DNA of 64,000 nucleotides from Pseudomonas marginalis. GTDB lineage: Bacteria; Pseudomonadota; Gammaproteobacteria; Pseudomonadales; Pseudomonadaceae. The stretch is taken from assembly GCF_001645105.1 (NCBI RefSeq), contig NZ_LKEG01000038.1:1-64000 (forward strand), written 5' to 3'. Every line of letters starts with the position of its first letter. Positions within the stretch are counted from its first letter, which is position 1. The notes under the pieces were generated by a model. The model searched no databases and was not told the DNA's origin. It worked only from the letters and a program-made list of their open reading frames with translations. Of the stretch, positions 1-8,310 are shown piece by piece. A program made the translations under genes and the position numbers.

Positions 1-537
1 GAAACCGGTACCGTCGAGACGGATAAAGAGCTGCTGCGTAACCTGGTCGCCTACTACTGCGTCCTGGAAGGCATCTTCTTCTACTGCGGCTTCACCCAGA
101 TCCTCTCCATGGGCCGTCGCAACAAAATGACCGGCGTGGCGGAACAGTTCCAGTACATCCTGCGCGACGAGTCGATGCACCTGAACTTCGGTATCGATGT
201 GATCAACCAGATCAAAATCGAAAACCCGCATTTGTGGGATGCCGAGATGAAGGAAGAAGCGACCCAGATGATTCTGCAAGGGACGCAGCTGGAGATTGAA
301 TACGCTCGCGACACCATGCCACGCGGTGTGTTGGGGATGAATGCGGCGATGATGGAGGATTACCTCAAGTTTATTGCTAACCGTCGTTTGTCGCAGATTG
401 GGTTGAAGGAAGAGTATCCAGGGACGACGAATCCGTTCCCGTGGATGAGCGAGATTATGGACTTGAAGAAAGAGAAGAATTTCTTTGAGACTCGGGTGAT
501 TGAGTATCAGACGGGTGGGGCGTTGAGCTGGGATTGA
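1..537 (+). CDS. nrdB: Ribonucleotide reductase class Ia beta subunit (C-terminal part)
   Basis: This is the 3' part of a gene whose start lies left of the window; 178 codons are present, in frame 1. It belongs to the small (R2) subunit of class Ia ribonucleotide reductase, which houses the di-iron/tyrosyl radical centre and works with NrdA to make deoxyribonucleotides in the cytoplasm. The segment [18 protein letters not shown] carries an iron-ligand Glu and His pattern (ExxH) typical of R2, and the end (TGGALSWD) is the usual flexible tail that docks on NrdA. A strong hairpin terminator follows at once. The family call is firm; only the missing N-terminus limits it. Confidence 0.95.
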   Translation, partial: ETGTVETDKELLRNLVAYYCVLEGIFFYCGFTQILSMGRRNKMTGVAEQFQYILRDESMHLNFGIDVINQIKIENPHLWDAEMKEEATQMILQGTQLEIEYARDTMPRGVLGMNAAMMEDYLKFIANRRLSQIGLKEEYPGTTNPFPWMSEIMDLKKEKNFFETRVIEYQTGGALSWD

Positions 538-564
538 CTTCGCCGGAAACGGATATTCAACCTT

Positions 565-595
565 AAAAATGTGCTCGCAATGCGGAGCACATTTT
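565..595 (+). terminator. Rho-independent terminator of nrdB
   Basis: An 11-bp perfect inverted repeat, AAAATGTGCTC (566-576) and GAGCACATTTT (585-595), with an 8-nt loop lies 28 nt after the nrdB stop. The A-run before and T-run after make it usable from both directions. The next gene begins only 10 nt later, so that gene needs its own promoter inside or just before the hairpin, or depends on read-through. Confidence 0.85.
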
Positions 596-605
596 GAGAA
601 AAATA

Positions 606-1631
606 ATGAACACAGAAAAACTATACACCACCATTGTCAAAACAATTGAAACAATAGAGTCGGATCAAGATTTTTTTCCAGTAATTAGTGCCCTTTATAA
701 AACACATGAGGAAACCGCGAAATCTTTAAGCGGAGAAATAAGATTCAGCACGAACCACTCCACCTTATGGCAAAATTTCAGCGCACAACAATCCTCCCTA
801 ATCACAAGAACTGCAGAAGCCGTACGGATCTCAAAATTTAGCAAAATAACAAAATCGATAACAAAAATTGAAGACAACCTCCCAAGAGATGAGATAGAAG
901 CGATTCATGAAATAGAAAGCGAGCTGGGAAAATTCATGACTGCGCTGGACAACTATCTAGACAGTGGAAACCTAGACACATCCTATGCACTAACATCTAT
1001 TGCCAATCGATTTTTTATCGCCCTAGAAAAACTGAAATACCTGAAATCAGTTCTAAAACAAACAACCGCAAAAGAATTAATAAACAAGCCACTAGAAAAT
1101 GAAAGCTTAAAAATATACTTTCCAGATCACGTATCTCTTGAAGGCTTTTCAAACAAGCTACTATTTTTAAGTATCCTTCTTGAAGAGTGTTGTAATCTTC
1201 TGAACCTAAGCACTGGCGAAGGACAGGTTGAGATTCAAAAAATTGAATCAGGTAGCTTTTTTGCCAAAATTTCAGCCAGCCCCCTAGTAATAGCGCTCGC
1301 AACAACAATAATCACGCAAAGCGCAATGTATACGTACAACAGGCTGGATCCATCTCAAAACATAAACAACCTCAAGCAATCTACAGAGGTCTTAGAAAAA
1401 GTCTTAGGCATCAGGGCAACACTGGTAGCAAACAATATCGAGACCGAAGGCCTTGACGAAGCAATAAAAAAATCGACCTCTGCAATTGCAAAAAACCTGA
1501 ATCGCTTTTTAGGTGACAGTTCTGAAATTCAAATAAACGACCACTTGATATCTACTCACAATCATAATTTCGAAAAGCTAAGCTATACCAACCAGTTAGT
1601 TATAGAAGATCGAAGCGAGCCAAATCAGTAA
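606..1631 (+). CDS. AT-rich orphan protein with a possible membrane segment, unknown function
   Basis: I do not recognise this 341-residue protein. I chose ATG 606, which has GAG 7 nt upstream; a TTG at 594 in the same frame lies inside the terminator hairpin and is less likely. The protein is rich in Lys, Asn, Ile and Ser, with helical stretches (about residues 1-150). A hydrophobic stretch follows a Lys-Ile-Glu-Ser-Gly-Ser-Phe-Phe motif (about residues 217-245) and may be one membrane helix, followed by a helical tail. Base composition is far more AT-rich than the genes around it, and codons ending in A/T are frequent, so it was probably acquired by transfer. It stands alone between nrdB and gene remnants. 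A role in phage defence or another cargo function is possible by context only. Confidence 0.7.
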   Translation: MNTEKLYTTIVKTIETIESDQDFFPVISALYKTHEETAKSLSGEIRFSTNHSTLWQNFSAQQSSLITRTAEAVRISKFSKITKSITKIEDNLPRDEIEAIHEIESELGKFMTALDNYLDSGNLDTSYALTSIANRFFIALEKLKYLKSVLKQTTAKELINKPLENESLKIYFPDHVSLEGFSNKLLFLSILLEECCNLLNLSTGEGQVEIQKIESGSFFAKISASPLVIALATTIITQSAMYTYNRLDPSQNINNLKQSTEVLEKVLGIRATLVANNIETEGLDEAIKKSTSAIAKNLNRFLGDSSEIQINDHLISTHNHNFEKLSYTNQLVIEDRSEPNQ

Positions 1632-1645
1632 AAACATCAATAATG

Positions 1646-1666
1646 CAGGCTCTACATAAGAGCCTG
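1646..1666. other. Hairpin after the orphan gene
   Basis: CAGGCTCT and AGAGCCTG form an 8-bp stem with a 5-nt loop, 15 nt after the stop of the orphan gene. There is no T-run directly after it on either strand, so it may be a weak or factor-dependent terminator. Confidence 0.4.
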
Positions 1667-1680
1667 TAAAAACAACATAT

Positions 1681-1881
1681 CTATACGACCAGACTAACTC
1701 TCTGCTGAACGAAACTACCAACCCTCACATCCACAATGACATCTCCTACAAAAACATATCCTTGGTTAGTTTCTCCAAAATTAATAACCTCTTCAGCCGA
1801 TGCCAAAGAAACGCCCAACGTAGAAGCTAGCCGGAAGTCATGCTGATGATCAGCGAATCCGGTATTTACGCATTACCGGGC
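1681..1881 (-). pseudogene. AT-rich reading-frame remnant, unknown
   Basis: On the minus strand an open frame of about 60 codons ends at TAG 1681-1683. Its end reads like a real protein tail (ISO order: ...GETNQGYVFVGDVIVDVR... then a Val-rich end), but I see no start codon with a ribosome-binding site, and an in-frame stop closes it upstream. It is probably the C-terminal stump of an acquired gene whose front part is gone. The family is not recognised. Confidence 0.3.
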
Positions 1882-1920
1882 TATTACTACACGCCGGGGA
1901 ATCGTCTGCTACGCCGCTGA
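1840..1920 (+). pseudogene. Short fragment, possibly of a BRO-type antirepressor
   Basis: This 26-codon frame (ATG 1840, TGA 1918-1920) contains LMISESGIYAL, a pattern seen in the BRO-N domain of phage antirepressors (ISESGLYSL-like). The sequence after it does not continue that domain. It overlaps the antisense remnant described above, so at most one of the two is a true relic. The call is tentative. Confidence 0.2.
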
Positions 1921-1959
1921 CTCACTCATGAAGTTGTTCCGACGTAGCGGGATAGCATC

Positions 1960-2175
1960 TGCGAAGGCTGCGGCTCAAACGCGCCTTTTGAAGTCGACGG
2001 TTTGCCATTTCTTGAAGTACATCACGTCAAGCACCTCGCCCAGAAGGGTTCGGATCGCATCTCCAATGCTGTAGCCTTGTGCCCCAATTGCCATCAGCGT
2101 TGTCACCGGTCGAGTGACCGGGATGCCTTCACCGAGGGGCTTTACGCCAAAGTCGGAAGATTGGCACGGGAGTAA
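1960..2175 (+). pseudogene. HNH endonuclease, C-terminal remnant
   Basis: Seventy-one codons in one frame encode the core of an HNH nuclease: CEGCG, then LEVHHVKHLAQKGSDR, then ALCPNCHQ and a closing His, which are the zinc-binding cysteines and catalytic histidines of the family. There is no start codon in frame and a TAG lies 15 nt upstream, so the N-terminal part is lost or out of frame. Such nucleases are common on mobile elements and in restriction loci. The fragment supports the view that 600-2200 is a site of past insertion and decay. Confidence 0.7.
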
Positions 2176-2235
2176 ACTCCTGCTGTCACACCTGATGCAC
2201 ACTCAAAAAATACTAGATAGGACCGAGGCCAACCC

Positions 2236-2892
2236 GTGAACCCAGACATGCTCGAAGCCGGCCCCGCTGACGCCAAAGTACTTTCCGTCTTTGACTTCGA
2301 CGGCACCCTCACCCACCACGACAGTTTCGTGCCGTTCCTCAAGTTCGCCTTTGGCACCGGTGAGTTTTATGGCCGGATGGTCAAGCTGGCGGTGCCTGGG
2401 CTGCGCTTTTTGTTGCAGCAGATCAGCCGGGATGAGTTGAAGGCGCAGTTGATCCGCACCTTTATGACCGGGGTGGAGAAGGCGTGGGTGCAGCAGAAGG
2501 CCGAGGAGTATTGCCAGCGCAATTGGGCGCGGTTGATGCGCCCGGCCGGCGTGCTGTCGGTGGAGCAGGAGTTGGGTTCGGGGGCGGTGGTGACGCTGTG
2601 TTCGGCGTCGCCGGCCTTGGTGTTGCAGCCGTTTGCCGATCGTCTTGGGATCAAGTTGATCGGGACTGAGCTTGAGGTGGTGGATGGGGTGCTGACCGGT
2701 AAGCTCACCGGGAATAACTGCCGGTGTGAGAATAAGGTGCTGCGGCTTGAGGCGGTGTACGGCGATTTGGGCGAGTATCGGCTGCGGGCCTGGGGCGATA
2801 CGCGTGGAGATCGGGAATTGCTGGCGGCGGCGCAGGATGCGCATTTTCGGCATTTTCATGCGAAGAAGAAACGGGCTCGGTTGAAGCGGTGA
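2236..2892 (+). CDS. HAD-superfamily phosphatase, subfamily IB (phosphoserine-phosphatase-like)
   Basis: A 218-residue cytoplasmic hydrolase. The catalytic motif FDFDGTLT with Asp20 (nucleophile) and Asp22 (acid/base) sits near the N-terminus; a Ser in a CSASP motif (motif II) follows near residue 120, and a Gly-Asp segment (AWGDTRGDREL) forms the metal-binding motif at the end. This order is that of subfamily IB phosphomonoesterases. The start is GTG 2236 with a GACCGAGG leader 7 nt upstream; ATG 2248 is an alternative. The substrate cannot be read from the sequence. It stands alone between the decayed region and vapBC. Confidence 0.85.
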   Translation: MNPDMLEAGPADAKVLSVFDFDGTLTHHDSFVPFLKFAFGTGEFYGRMVKLAVPGLRFLLQQISRDELKAQLIRTFMTGVEKAWVQQKAEEYCQRNWARLMRPAGVLSVEQELGSGAVVTLCSASPALVLQPFADRLGIKLIGTELEVVDGVLTGKLTGNNCRCENKVLRLEAVYGDLGEYRLRAWGDTRGDRELLAAAQDAHFRHFHAKKKRARLKR

Positions 2893-2917
2893 TACGGGTG
2901 GGGTTGGCAGATACTCG

Positions 2918-3322
2918 CTAGGCGCCTATCCAGTTCTCCACAATCAAGCCATTTACGCGCTTGAACTCACCCTCATTGTTAGTCACCAACACCAAGCCTG
3001 AGCTTCTAGCGTGCCCGGCAATGTGTAGGTCATTGACGCCAATAGGCGTGCCCTTTTTCTCCAGGTCTGAACGGATCGAGCCGTAGTGAAAAGCCGCCTT
3101 GTCGTCGTAGCTAAGGACATCGAGCCGGGAAGAGAAGTCTTCCACGGCGCGCGTGTTTTTTTCTACAAGCTGACTCTTTTCTGCGCCATGCATCAGCTCT
3201 GCGAGGGTGATTGAGGAGATAACCATGCGCCCTACGTTGGCGTTGAATTTCTCCAGTATCTCAATCGGCCGACGCTTGATGATGTAGATCACGATGTTGG
3301 TATCAAGCATGTACTTAATCAT
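2918..3322 (-). CDS. vapC: VapC toxin, PIN-domain ribonuclease
   Basis: A 134-residue PIN-domain protein. The acidic residues expected for metal-dependent RNA cleavage are in place: Asp7 (MLDTN), Glu42 (LAELMHG) and Asp98 (NDLHIAGHA), with TNN at 114-116. Homologues of this subtype cleave initiator tRNA. It overlaps the upstream antitoxin gene by 8 bp, the usual translational coupling of toxin-antitoxin pairs. ATG 3322 is preferred because a longer frame to 3397 would lie wholly inside the antitoxin gene. The type II toxin call is firm; the RNA target is inferred from the family. Confidence 0.92.
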   Translation of the reverse strand: MIKYMLDTNIVIYIIKRRPIEILEKFNANVGRMVISSITLAELMHGAEKSQLVEKNTRAVEDFSSRLDVLSYDDKAAFHYGSIRSDLEKKGTPIGVNDLHIAGHARSSGLVLVTNNEGEFKRVNGLIVENWIGA

Positions 3323-3554
3323 CAAAGGACTCTCGTTCTTGCTGGGTTTGATCGGCGCGCTCCTCCATAAAATCCTCAGATACCGATTCACTGGCAAGAA
3401 AAAAGCTGTCCCAAGTGTTTTCCACAGGCGAAATGATCAGCTCTCTCCCTACAGCACGGACCTCGACAGTTTTCACTCCCGCAGGAAAACGCATGTCGGC
3501 AGGGATGCGGATATTTTGCGTCCGATTGTTAGTAAAGATGGTTCCAAAAGACAT
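3315..3554 (-). CDS. vapB: VapB antitoxin, AbrB-like
   Basis: A 79-residue partner of VapC. The N-terminal half has the swapped-hairpin AbrB/SpoVT pattern (NRTQNIRIPADMRFP...VEVRAVGRELIISP) that binds DNA; the acidic C-terminal tail is where the toxin is normally neutralised. ATG 3554 is chosen because AGAGAGG lies 8 nt upstream; a GTG three codons earlier would sit almost on that site. Both genes are read leftward as one unit, probably repressed by the VapBC complex itself. Confidence 0.9.
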   Translation of the reverse strand: MSFGTIFTNNRTQNIRIPADMRFPAGVKTVEVRAVGRELIISPVENTWDSFFLASESVSEDFMEERADQTQQERESFDD

Positions 3555-3607
3555 AGAGAACACCTCTCTGGGTAGGGAAAGACCAAGAAGAATGATAGAT
3601 CGAGGAT

Positions 3608-3627
3608 GCTCTATTGCATAGCTCTAT
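3608..3627 (-). promoter_or_regulatory. Direct repeat upstream of vapB, possible autoregulatory site
   Basis: GCTCTAT occurs at 3608-3614 and again at 3621-3627, 13 bp apart, about 55 bp upstream of the vapB start. Repeats in this place often serve the antitoxin complex as operator. The assignment is inferred from position only. Confidence 0.35.
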
Positions 3628-3930
3628 GGCAACCGTCCGACGACTGTCTATTCTTAGCGCACTAGCATGGGGGGCTAGGGGTCAATCATCCAATTCACCC
3701 CTCCTGATAGCTGCTTGTTGCTTCCTACTATCAGGAAAACGCTAATGCACTCTGAAATTCGCTAACAAATCGGCTATCCGCGTTGAAAACGATAACGGTC
3801 CGTAGAGATGCGATATGAGGTCGTGGGCTCGACAGGGAAACCGAGTCGATCCCTTCGCAGCCTCGCTGAAGCTCGACAGCTCCCACAGTTGATCTCTGTC
3901 GCTCGGAGGGGACTGTGTTTGGCTTGAGTG
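3628..3930. other. Non-coding stretch between vapB and the LysR gene, with a degenerate REP
   Basis: No convincing gene is present. At about 3848-3890 the sequence resembles a decayed REP of the type GATCCCTTCGCAGCCTCGCT...GACAGCTCCCAC, a family found at gene ends in fluorescent pseudomonads. Nothing else stands out. Confidence 0.5.
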
Positions 3931-4890
3931 TTATGTCGTGGCTTTGAGCTCTACGCCCAACGCCGTCGCAAAGGCTTTTACCATCGGACTGCGCGGCGCG
4001 TTGTGGCGCAGGATCAGGTTGAAGGCGGTGCTCAGGTGCACGTGCTCCGGGCACAGTGCGCGCAGGCGCCCTTCCCTTACCAGTGGCGCGGCGTAGTGTT
4101 CGGGCAGGAAGCCGAGGAAGCGGCCGGTGAGGATCAGGATGGCGACGGCTTCGACTTGCGAGGCCGAGGCGGACTGGCTGTCGTAATTGACGAAGGTGGC
4201 CTTGTCGCGATGGATCGCATACCGGTGGTTCACTACTTCGTATTGGCGCAACACGTCGGACGTGATGTCGCTCGCGTTGAACAGCGGATGTCCTACAGCG
4301 CAGTAGACGTGGGCTTTTTCTTCGTACAGCGGGAAGTAGTCAAATTCCTCTCGGCGTTGGTACACCGGCACGATGCCGACGATCAAGCGCCCTTCCACCA
4401 CGCCACGTTCAACTTCGTCCAATTGCGAGGCATGCAGGCGCAATCTAATTTTTGGTGATTCGCTATGTAATTTCCCCAACGCGGTAATTAGCGGGGAATT
4501 AACGTCGGACACGGTGTTATCAATAACCCCCACACTAAGGTCGCCGATCAGTTCGTTTTGCGCCGAACTAAGCTTGTCGCGAAAACTGTCCACCGAGGTA
4601 AATAACTCGATGGAGGCCTGATACACCAACTTGCCTTCTTCGGTCAGGCCGAACCCTTCCCTCCCCCGTGTACACAGGCGCATGCCGATGCGGATTTCCA
4701 GGTCGGAGATCTGTTTGCTGATGGCTGCCAGGCCCACGTTCAGCTCGTTTTGCGCGGCGCTGAAGCCGCCGGCTTCGACCACGGCCATAAATACCCGCAG
4801 CAATTTGAAGTCCAGCCCGCTCAGTTGCAGGGGCGGTCGTGTGCCGGGTTTTGGCGGTAGGTTTCCAGAAGTGGAAAGTGGAGTTTCCAT
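3931..4890 (-). CDS. LysR-family transcriptional regulator of the argH-ABC locus
   Basis: A 319-residue LysR-type regulator. After a short Pro-rich lead, residues about 27-85 form the winged helix-turn-helix (LKLLRVFMAVVEAGGFSAAQ-type start, then AISKQISDLE), followed by a two-lobed effector-binding domain. ATG 4890 is preferred over an upstream TTG at 4908 that lacks a ribosome-binding site. It is divergent from argH at 5084, with an inverted repeat GCCATATTCAA/TTGAATATGGC between them, so it most likely controls the argH-ABC transporter genes and itself. The inducer is unknown. Confidence 0.88.
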   Translation of the reverse strand: METPLSTSGNLPPKPGTRPPLQLSGLDFKLLRVFMAVVEAGGFSAAQNELNVGLAAISKQISDLEIRIGMRLCTRGREGFGLTEEGKLVYQASIELFTSVDSFRDKLSSAQNELIGDLSVGVIDNTVSDVNSPLITALGKLHSESPKIRLRLHASQLDEVERGVVEGRLIVGIVPVYQRREEFDYFPLYEEKAHVYCAVGHPLFNASDITSDVLRQYEVVNHRYAIHRDKATFVNYDSQSASASQVEAVAILILTGRFLGFLPEHYAAPLVREGRLRALCPEHVHLSTAFNLILRHNAPRSPMVKAFATALGVELKATT

Positions 4891-4910
4891 AATACGCGTT
4901 GACCTCAAGT

Positions 4911-5002
4911 GCCATATTCAACAGGCTTAAACCCAGTCCTTGAACATAGCCAGGCGGCGATAATGAACATAAACAACCGCCCTTGGCAACCTTGAATATG
5001 GC
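4911..5002. promoter_or_regulatory. Long-spaced inverted repeat in the LysR-argH intergenic region
   Basis: GCCATATTCAA (4911-4921) and its exact reverse complement TTGAATATGGC (4992-5002) flank the centre of the divergent promoter region, 70 bp apart. Two distant half-sites are in keeping with LysR tetramers that bend DNA between a recognition and an activation site. The role is inferred. Confidence 0.5.
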
Positions 5003-5083
5003 GCGTCAGACGCTCATTCAGTCTAATTGAAAACTTATTTTTACTGCCTCCGACTCTTCTAAAAACAAGCGTGAGGAATACCC

Positions 5084-6511
5084 ATGTCCCAGCCCACCGA
5101 CCGCCTTTGGGGCGCTCGTTTCAAGACCGGTCCGTCTGCTGCATTGGCCGCGTTGTCGCGTTGCCCTGAGCGCTATTTTCGCCTGACGCCCTACGACCTG
5201 GCTGGCTCCCGTGCCCATGCCCGTGAGTTGCAGCGCGCCGGTTTGCTGGATGAGTCGGAGACCTTGCGTACCCTCGAAGCCCTGGAGGGGATCGGCGCTG
5301 ACTTCACCGCCGGCCGCCTGCATCCGACCCTGGATGACGAGGACGTGCACACCTTCATCGAACGCGTATTGACCGAGCGCCTCGGCGCCTTGGGCGGCAA
5401 GTTGCGCGCCGGGCGTTCGCGTAACGACCAGACGGCCAATGACCTGCGGCTTTTCCTACGCGACCATGCGCGCACCATCACCACTGAGGTGTTGGGTCTG
5501 CAACAGGCGTTGGTGGAGCAGGCTGAGCAGCATATCGAGAGCATCTGCCCCGGCTTTACCCATTTGCAGCAGGCGCAGCCGATTGTGTTTGCCCACCATT
5601 TGCTGGCTCATGCGCAGTCGATGCTGCGGGATGTGCAGCGTTTGGTGGATTGGGACGCGCGTACAGCGCTGTCACCGTTGGGTGCGGCAGCCATGGCCGG
5701 TTCGGCGATTGCGCGCCAGCCGGAGCATTCGGCCAAGGAAATGGGCTACACCGGGCCGTGCGAAAACTCGATTGACGCCGTCGCCAGCCGTGACCATGTG
5801 GCGGAGTTTCTGTTTGTGGCGGGCATGCTCGGGGTGAATATTTCGCGGCTGTCGGAGGAGTTTTGCCTGTGGTCGTCGCGCCAGTTTCGCTGGGTGGTGT
5901 TGGACGATGCCTACGCCACCGGCAGCTCGATCATGCCGCAGAAGAAGAACCCGGACATTGCCGAATTGGCGCGGGGCAAGGCTGGGCGCTTGATCGGCAA
6001 CTTGACCGGGTTGATGTCGACGCTCAAGTCGTTGCCGCTGTCGTACAACCGCGATTTGAGTGAAGACAAGCACAGTGTGTTGGACAGCGTGGACACCTTG
6101 CTGCTGGTACTGCCGGCGATGGCCGGGATGGTTGCGACCATGAAGGTACAGGTGGAAGAGCTGCGGCGCCAGGCGCCGATGGGCTTCACCTTGGCGACGG
6201 AGGTGGCGGATTGGTTGGCCACCCGTGGTGTGCCGTTTAAAGAAGCCCATGAGATTACCGGCGCGCTGGTGCAGGCCTGTGAGAAGCATGAGATTGAGTT
6301 GTGGGAAGCCTCGCCGGCGATGTTGGCGGAGGTGGACGCTCGGTTGCTGCCTGAAGTGCGGGACTGCTTGACCCTGGAGGCGGCGATTGCGGCGCGCAGT
6401 GGGTGGGGTGGGACGGCGCCGGAGCGGGTGCGCGAGCAGATTGGGCGGTTGAAGATTGCATTGGCGGCTCAGCAGCAGTGGGCTGAGAGCTATCAGGGCT
6501 TTCGGATTTAA
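5084..6511 (+). CDS. argH: Argininosuccinate lyase family enzyme
   Basis: A 475-residue member of the fumarase/argininosuccinate lyase superfamily, cytoplasmic and normally a homotetramer, which cleaves argininosuccinate to arginine and fumarate. The superfamily signature GSSIMPQKKNPD lies at about residues 279-290, SRNDQ near 112, and the catalytic-His region HLQQAQP near 160. Length fits ArgH. Start ATG 5084 has GAGGA 7 nt upstream. The gene is followed by an amino-acid ABC transporter and preceded by a divergent LysR gene, which is not the setting of the housekeeping biosynthetic argH; it may be a catabolic paralogue acting on an imported argininosuccinate-like compound. Confidence 0.88.
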   Translation: MSQPTDRLWGARFKTGPSAALAALSRCPERYFRLTPYDLAGSRAHARELQRAGLLDESETLRTLEALEGIGADFTAGRLHPTLDDEDVHTFIERVLTERLGALGGKLRAGRSRNDQTANDLRLFLRDHARTITTEVLGLQQALVEQAEQHIESICPGFTHLQQAQPIVFAHHLLAHAQSMLRDVQRLVDWDARTALSPLGAAAMAGSAIARQPEHSAKEMGYTGPCENSIDAVASRDHVAEFLFVAGMLGVNISRLSEEFCLWSSRQFRWVVLDDAYATGSSIMPQKKNPDIAELARGKAGRLIGNLTGLMSTLKSLPLSYNRDLSEDKHSVLDSVDTLLLVLPAMAGMVATMKVQVEELRRQAPMGFTLATEVADWLATRGVPFKEAHEITGALVQACEKHEIELWEASPAMLAEVDARLLPEVRDCLTLEAAIAARSGWGGTAPERVREQIGRLKIALAAQQQWAESYQGFRI

Positions 6512-6547
6512 GCCTGTCAGAGGTGTGGTGCTGGGGCTGACGCTTTC

Positions 6548-6575
6548 GCGAGCAAGCCCGCTCCCACATTTGGAC
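6548..6575. repeat. Single REP sequence
   Basis: GCGAGCAAGCCCGCTCCCACA lies in the 106-bp gap between argH and the permease gene. It is a half-element of the GAGCGGGCTTGC family and could trim the distal mRNA relative to argH. Confidence 0.7.
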
Positions 6576-6617
6576 CAAGTACATCAGTAGTAGCGTCATC
6601 AGTTTTGGAGAATCACC

Positions 6618-7496
6618 ATGAACCAAACCCCGGCCGAGCGCTTGGAAATAGAGCGCAAGTTGTCCGAGAACCAGTTCGATATCACGCAGTACGAACACGT
6701 GCCGCGTCGCTATTACGGGCGGATGTTTTTTGCCACGTTGATCGTGATCGTATTGGCCGCGCTGTTGCGCGCATTCGCCAACGGCCAGATCGAATGGTCC
6801 TACATCGGTCAGTTCCTCACGTCTGAGGCCATCCTCTGGGGCCTGATGAACACTATCGTCATGTCGATCCTGGCGATGGCGCTGGGCGTGGTGATCGGGG
6901 TGATCACGGCGATCATGCGCATGTCGGCCAACCCGATCCTGCGGTATGTGGCCATTACCTACACCTGGCTGTTCCGTGGCACGCCGTTGATTCTGCAGCT
7001 GCTGCTGTGGTTCAACCTGGCGCTGATTTTCCCGGTGATCGCGATTCCCGGCCTGTTCAGCATCGACACCGTCGACCTGATGACACCGTTCGTGGCCGCC
7101 CTGCTCGGCCTCAGCATCAACCAGGGCGCCTACACCGCCGAGGTGGTGCGCGCCGGCTTGCTGTCGGTCGACACCGGCCAGTACGAAGCCGCCAAGTCCA
7201 TCGGCATGCCGAGCCTGCAAGCGCTGCGTAGGATCATTCTTCCGCAGGCGATGCGAGTGATCATCCCGCCTGTAGGCAACGAGTTCATCAGCATGGTGAA
7301 AATGACCAGCCTGGCCAGTGTGATCCAGTACTCGGAGCTGCTGCACAACGCGCAAAACATCTATTACGCCAACGCCCGGGTCATGGAGCTGCTGATTGTG
7401 GCCGGCATCTGGTACCTGGCGGTGGTGACTGTTCTTTCATTTGGTCAAAGCCGCCTCGAGCGTCGTTTTGCCCGCGGCGCCGGCAAGCGTTCGTAA
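6618..7496 (+). CDS. Polar amino-acid ABC transporter permease
   Basis: A 292-residue inner-membrane permease of the HisM/GlnP class. After a cytoplasmic N-terminus of about 35 residues come a first membrane helix, then a core of four or five helices. The coupling motif EAAKSIGMPSLQALRRIILPQA (EAA loop, about residues 192-212) contacts the ATPase. Start ATG 6618 has TTGGAG 8 nt upstream. It is the only permease gene in the cluster, so a homodimer probably forms the channel. The ATPase gene follows after 24 nt. Confidence 0.92.
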   Translation: MNQTPAERLEIERKLSENQFDITQYEHVPRRYYGRMFFATLIVIVLAALLRAFANGQIEWSYIGQFLTSEAILWGLMNTIVMSILAMALGVVIGVITAIMRMSANPILRYVAITYTWLFRGTPLILQLLLWFNLALIFPVIAIPGLFSIDTVDLMTPFVAALLGLSINQGAYTAEVVRAGLLSVDTGQYEAAKSIGMPSLQALRRIILPQAMRVIIPPVGNEFISMVKMTSLASVIQYSELLHNAQNIYYANARVMELLIVAGIWYLAVVTVLSFGQSRLERRFARGAGKRS

Positions 7497-7520
7497 GTTT
7501 GGGTTGAGGAGATTTGCCCC

Positions 7521-8285
7521 ATGAGAAGCATCGTCAAGGCCGTCAACCTGAACAAGTATTACGACCAGTATCACGCGCTGCGCGACATCAATATCGAGGT
7601 CGAGCAAGGCGAAGTGATGTGCATCATCGGCCCGTCCGGCTCGGGTAAAAGCACCCTGCTGCGTTGCGTCAACCAACTGGAAAAAATCGACAAGGGCGGC
7701 CTGTGGGTCGACGGCGAACTGGTGGGTTACCGCGTCATCGGCAACAAGCTGCATGAGATGAATGAAGCGCAGATCGCCCGCCAGCGCCTGGCCACCGGCA
7801 TGGTGTTCCAGCGCTTTAATTTGTTCCCGCACATGACCGTGCTGCAGAACATCATCGAAGGCCCGTGCCAGGTGCTCAAGCGCTCGCCCAAGGAAGCCAT
7901 TGAGGATGCGTTGGAGTTGCTCGCCCGCGTGGGCCTGGCGGACAAACGCAATGCTTACCCGGTGGAATTGTCTGGCGGGCAGCAACAGCGCGTGGCAATT
8001 GCCCGTGCGTTGGCGATGCGCCCCAAGCTGATGTTGTTCGACGAACCCACATCAGCCCTCGACCCGGAGCTGGTCGGCGAAGTGCTGTCGGTGATGCGCG
8101 ATTTGGCCACCACCGGCATGACCATGATCGTGGTCACTCATGAATTGGGCTTCGCTCGCGAAGTGTCCAACCGCATGGTGTTTATGGACGCCGGCCAGAT
8201 TGTGGAAGCCGGCAGCCCTGAAGAAATTCTAATAAGCCCACAAAACCCGCGTACCCAAAGCTTTATTTCTGCCGTTCGCACTTAA
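7521..8285 (+). CDS. Amino-acid ABC transporter ATP-binding protein
   Basis: A 254-residue GlnQ/HisP-type ATPase. Walker A is GPSGSGKST (about residues 37-45), the ABC signature [15 protein letters not shown] begins near 151, and Walker B with the catalytic Glu is [14 protein letters not shown] near 171; the switch His follows in [16 protein letters not shown] site precedes ATG 7521. It powers the permease encoded just upstream and is followed after 25 nt by the binding-protein gene, so the three form one operon with argH. Confidence 0.95.
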   Translation: MRSIVKAVNLNKYYDQYHALRDINIEVEQGEVMCIIGPSGSGKSTLLRCVNQLEKIDKGGLWVDGELVGYRVIGNKLHEMNEAQIARQRLATGMVFQRFNLFPHMTVLQNIIEGPCQVLKRSPKEAIEDALELLARVGLADKRNAYPVELSGGQQQRVAIARALAMRPKLMLFDEPTSALDPELVGEVLSVMRDLATTGMTMIVVTHELGFAREVSNRMVFMDAGQIVEAGSPEEILISPQNPRTQSFISAVRT

Positions 8286-8310
8286 CTAGAAAACTAACGA
8301 GAACGCCCCC

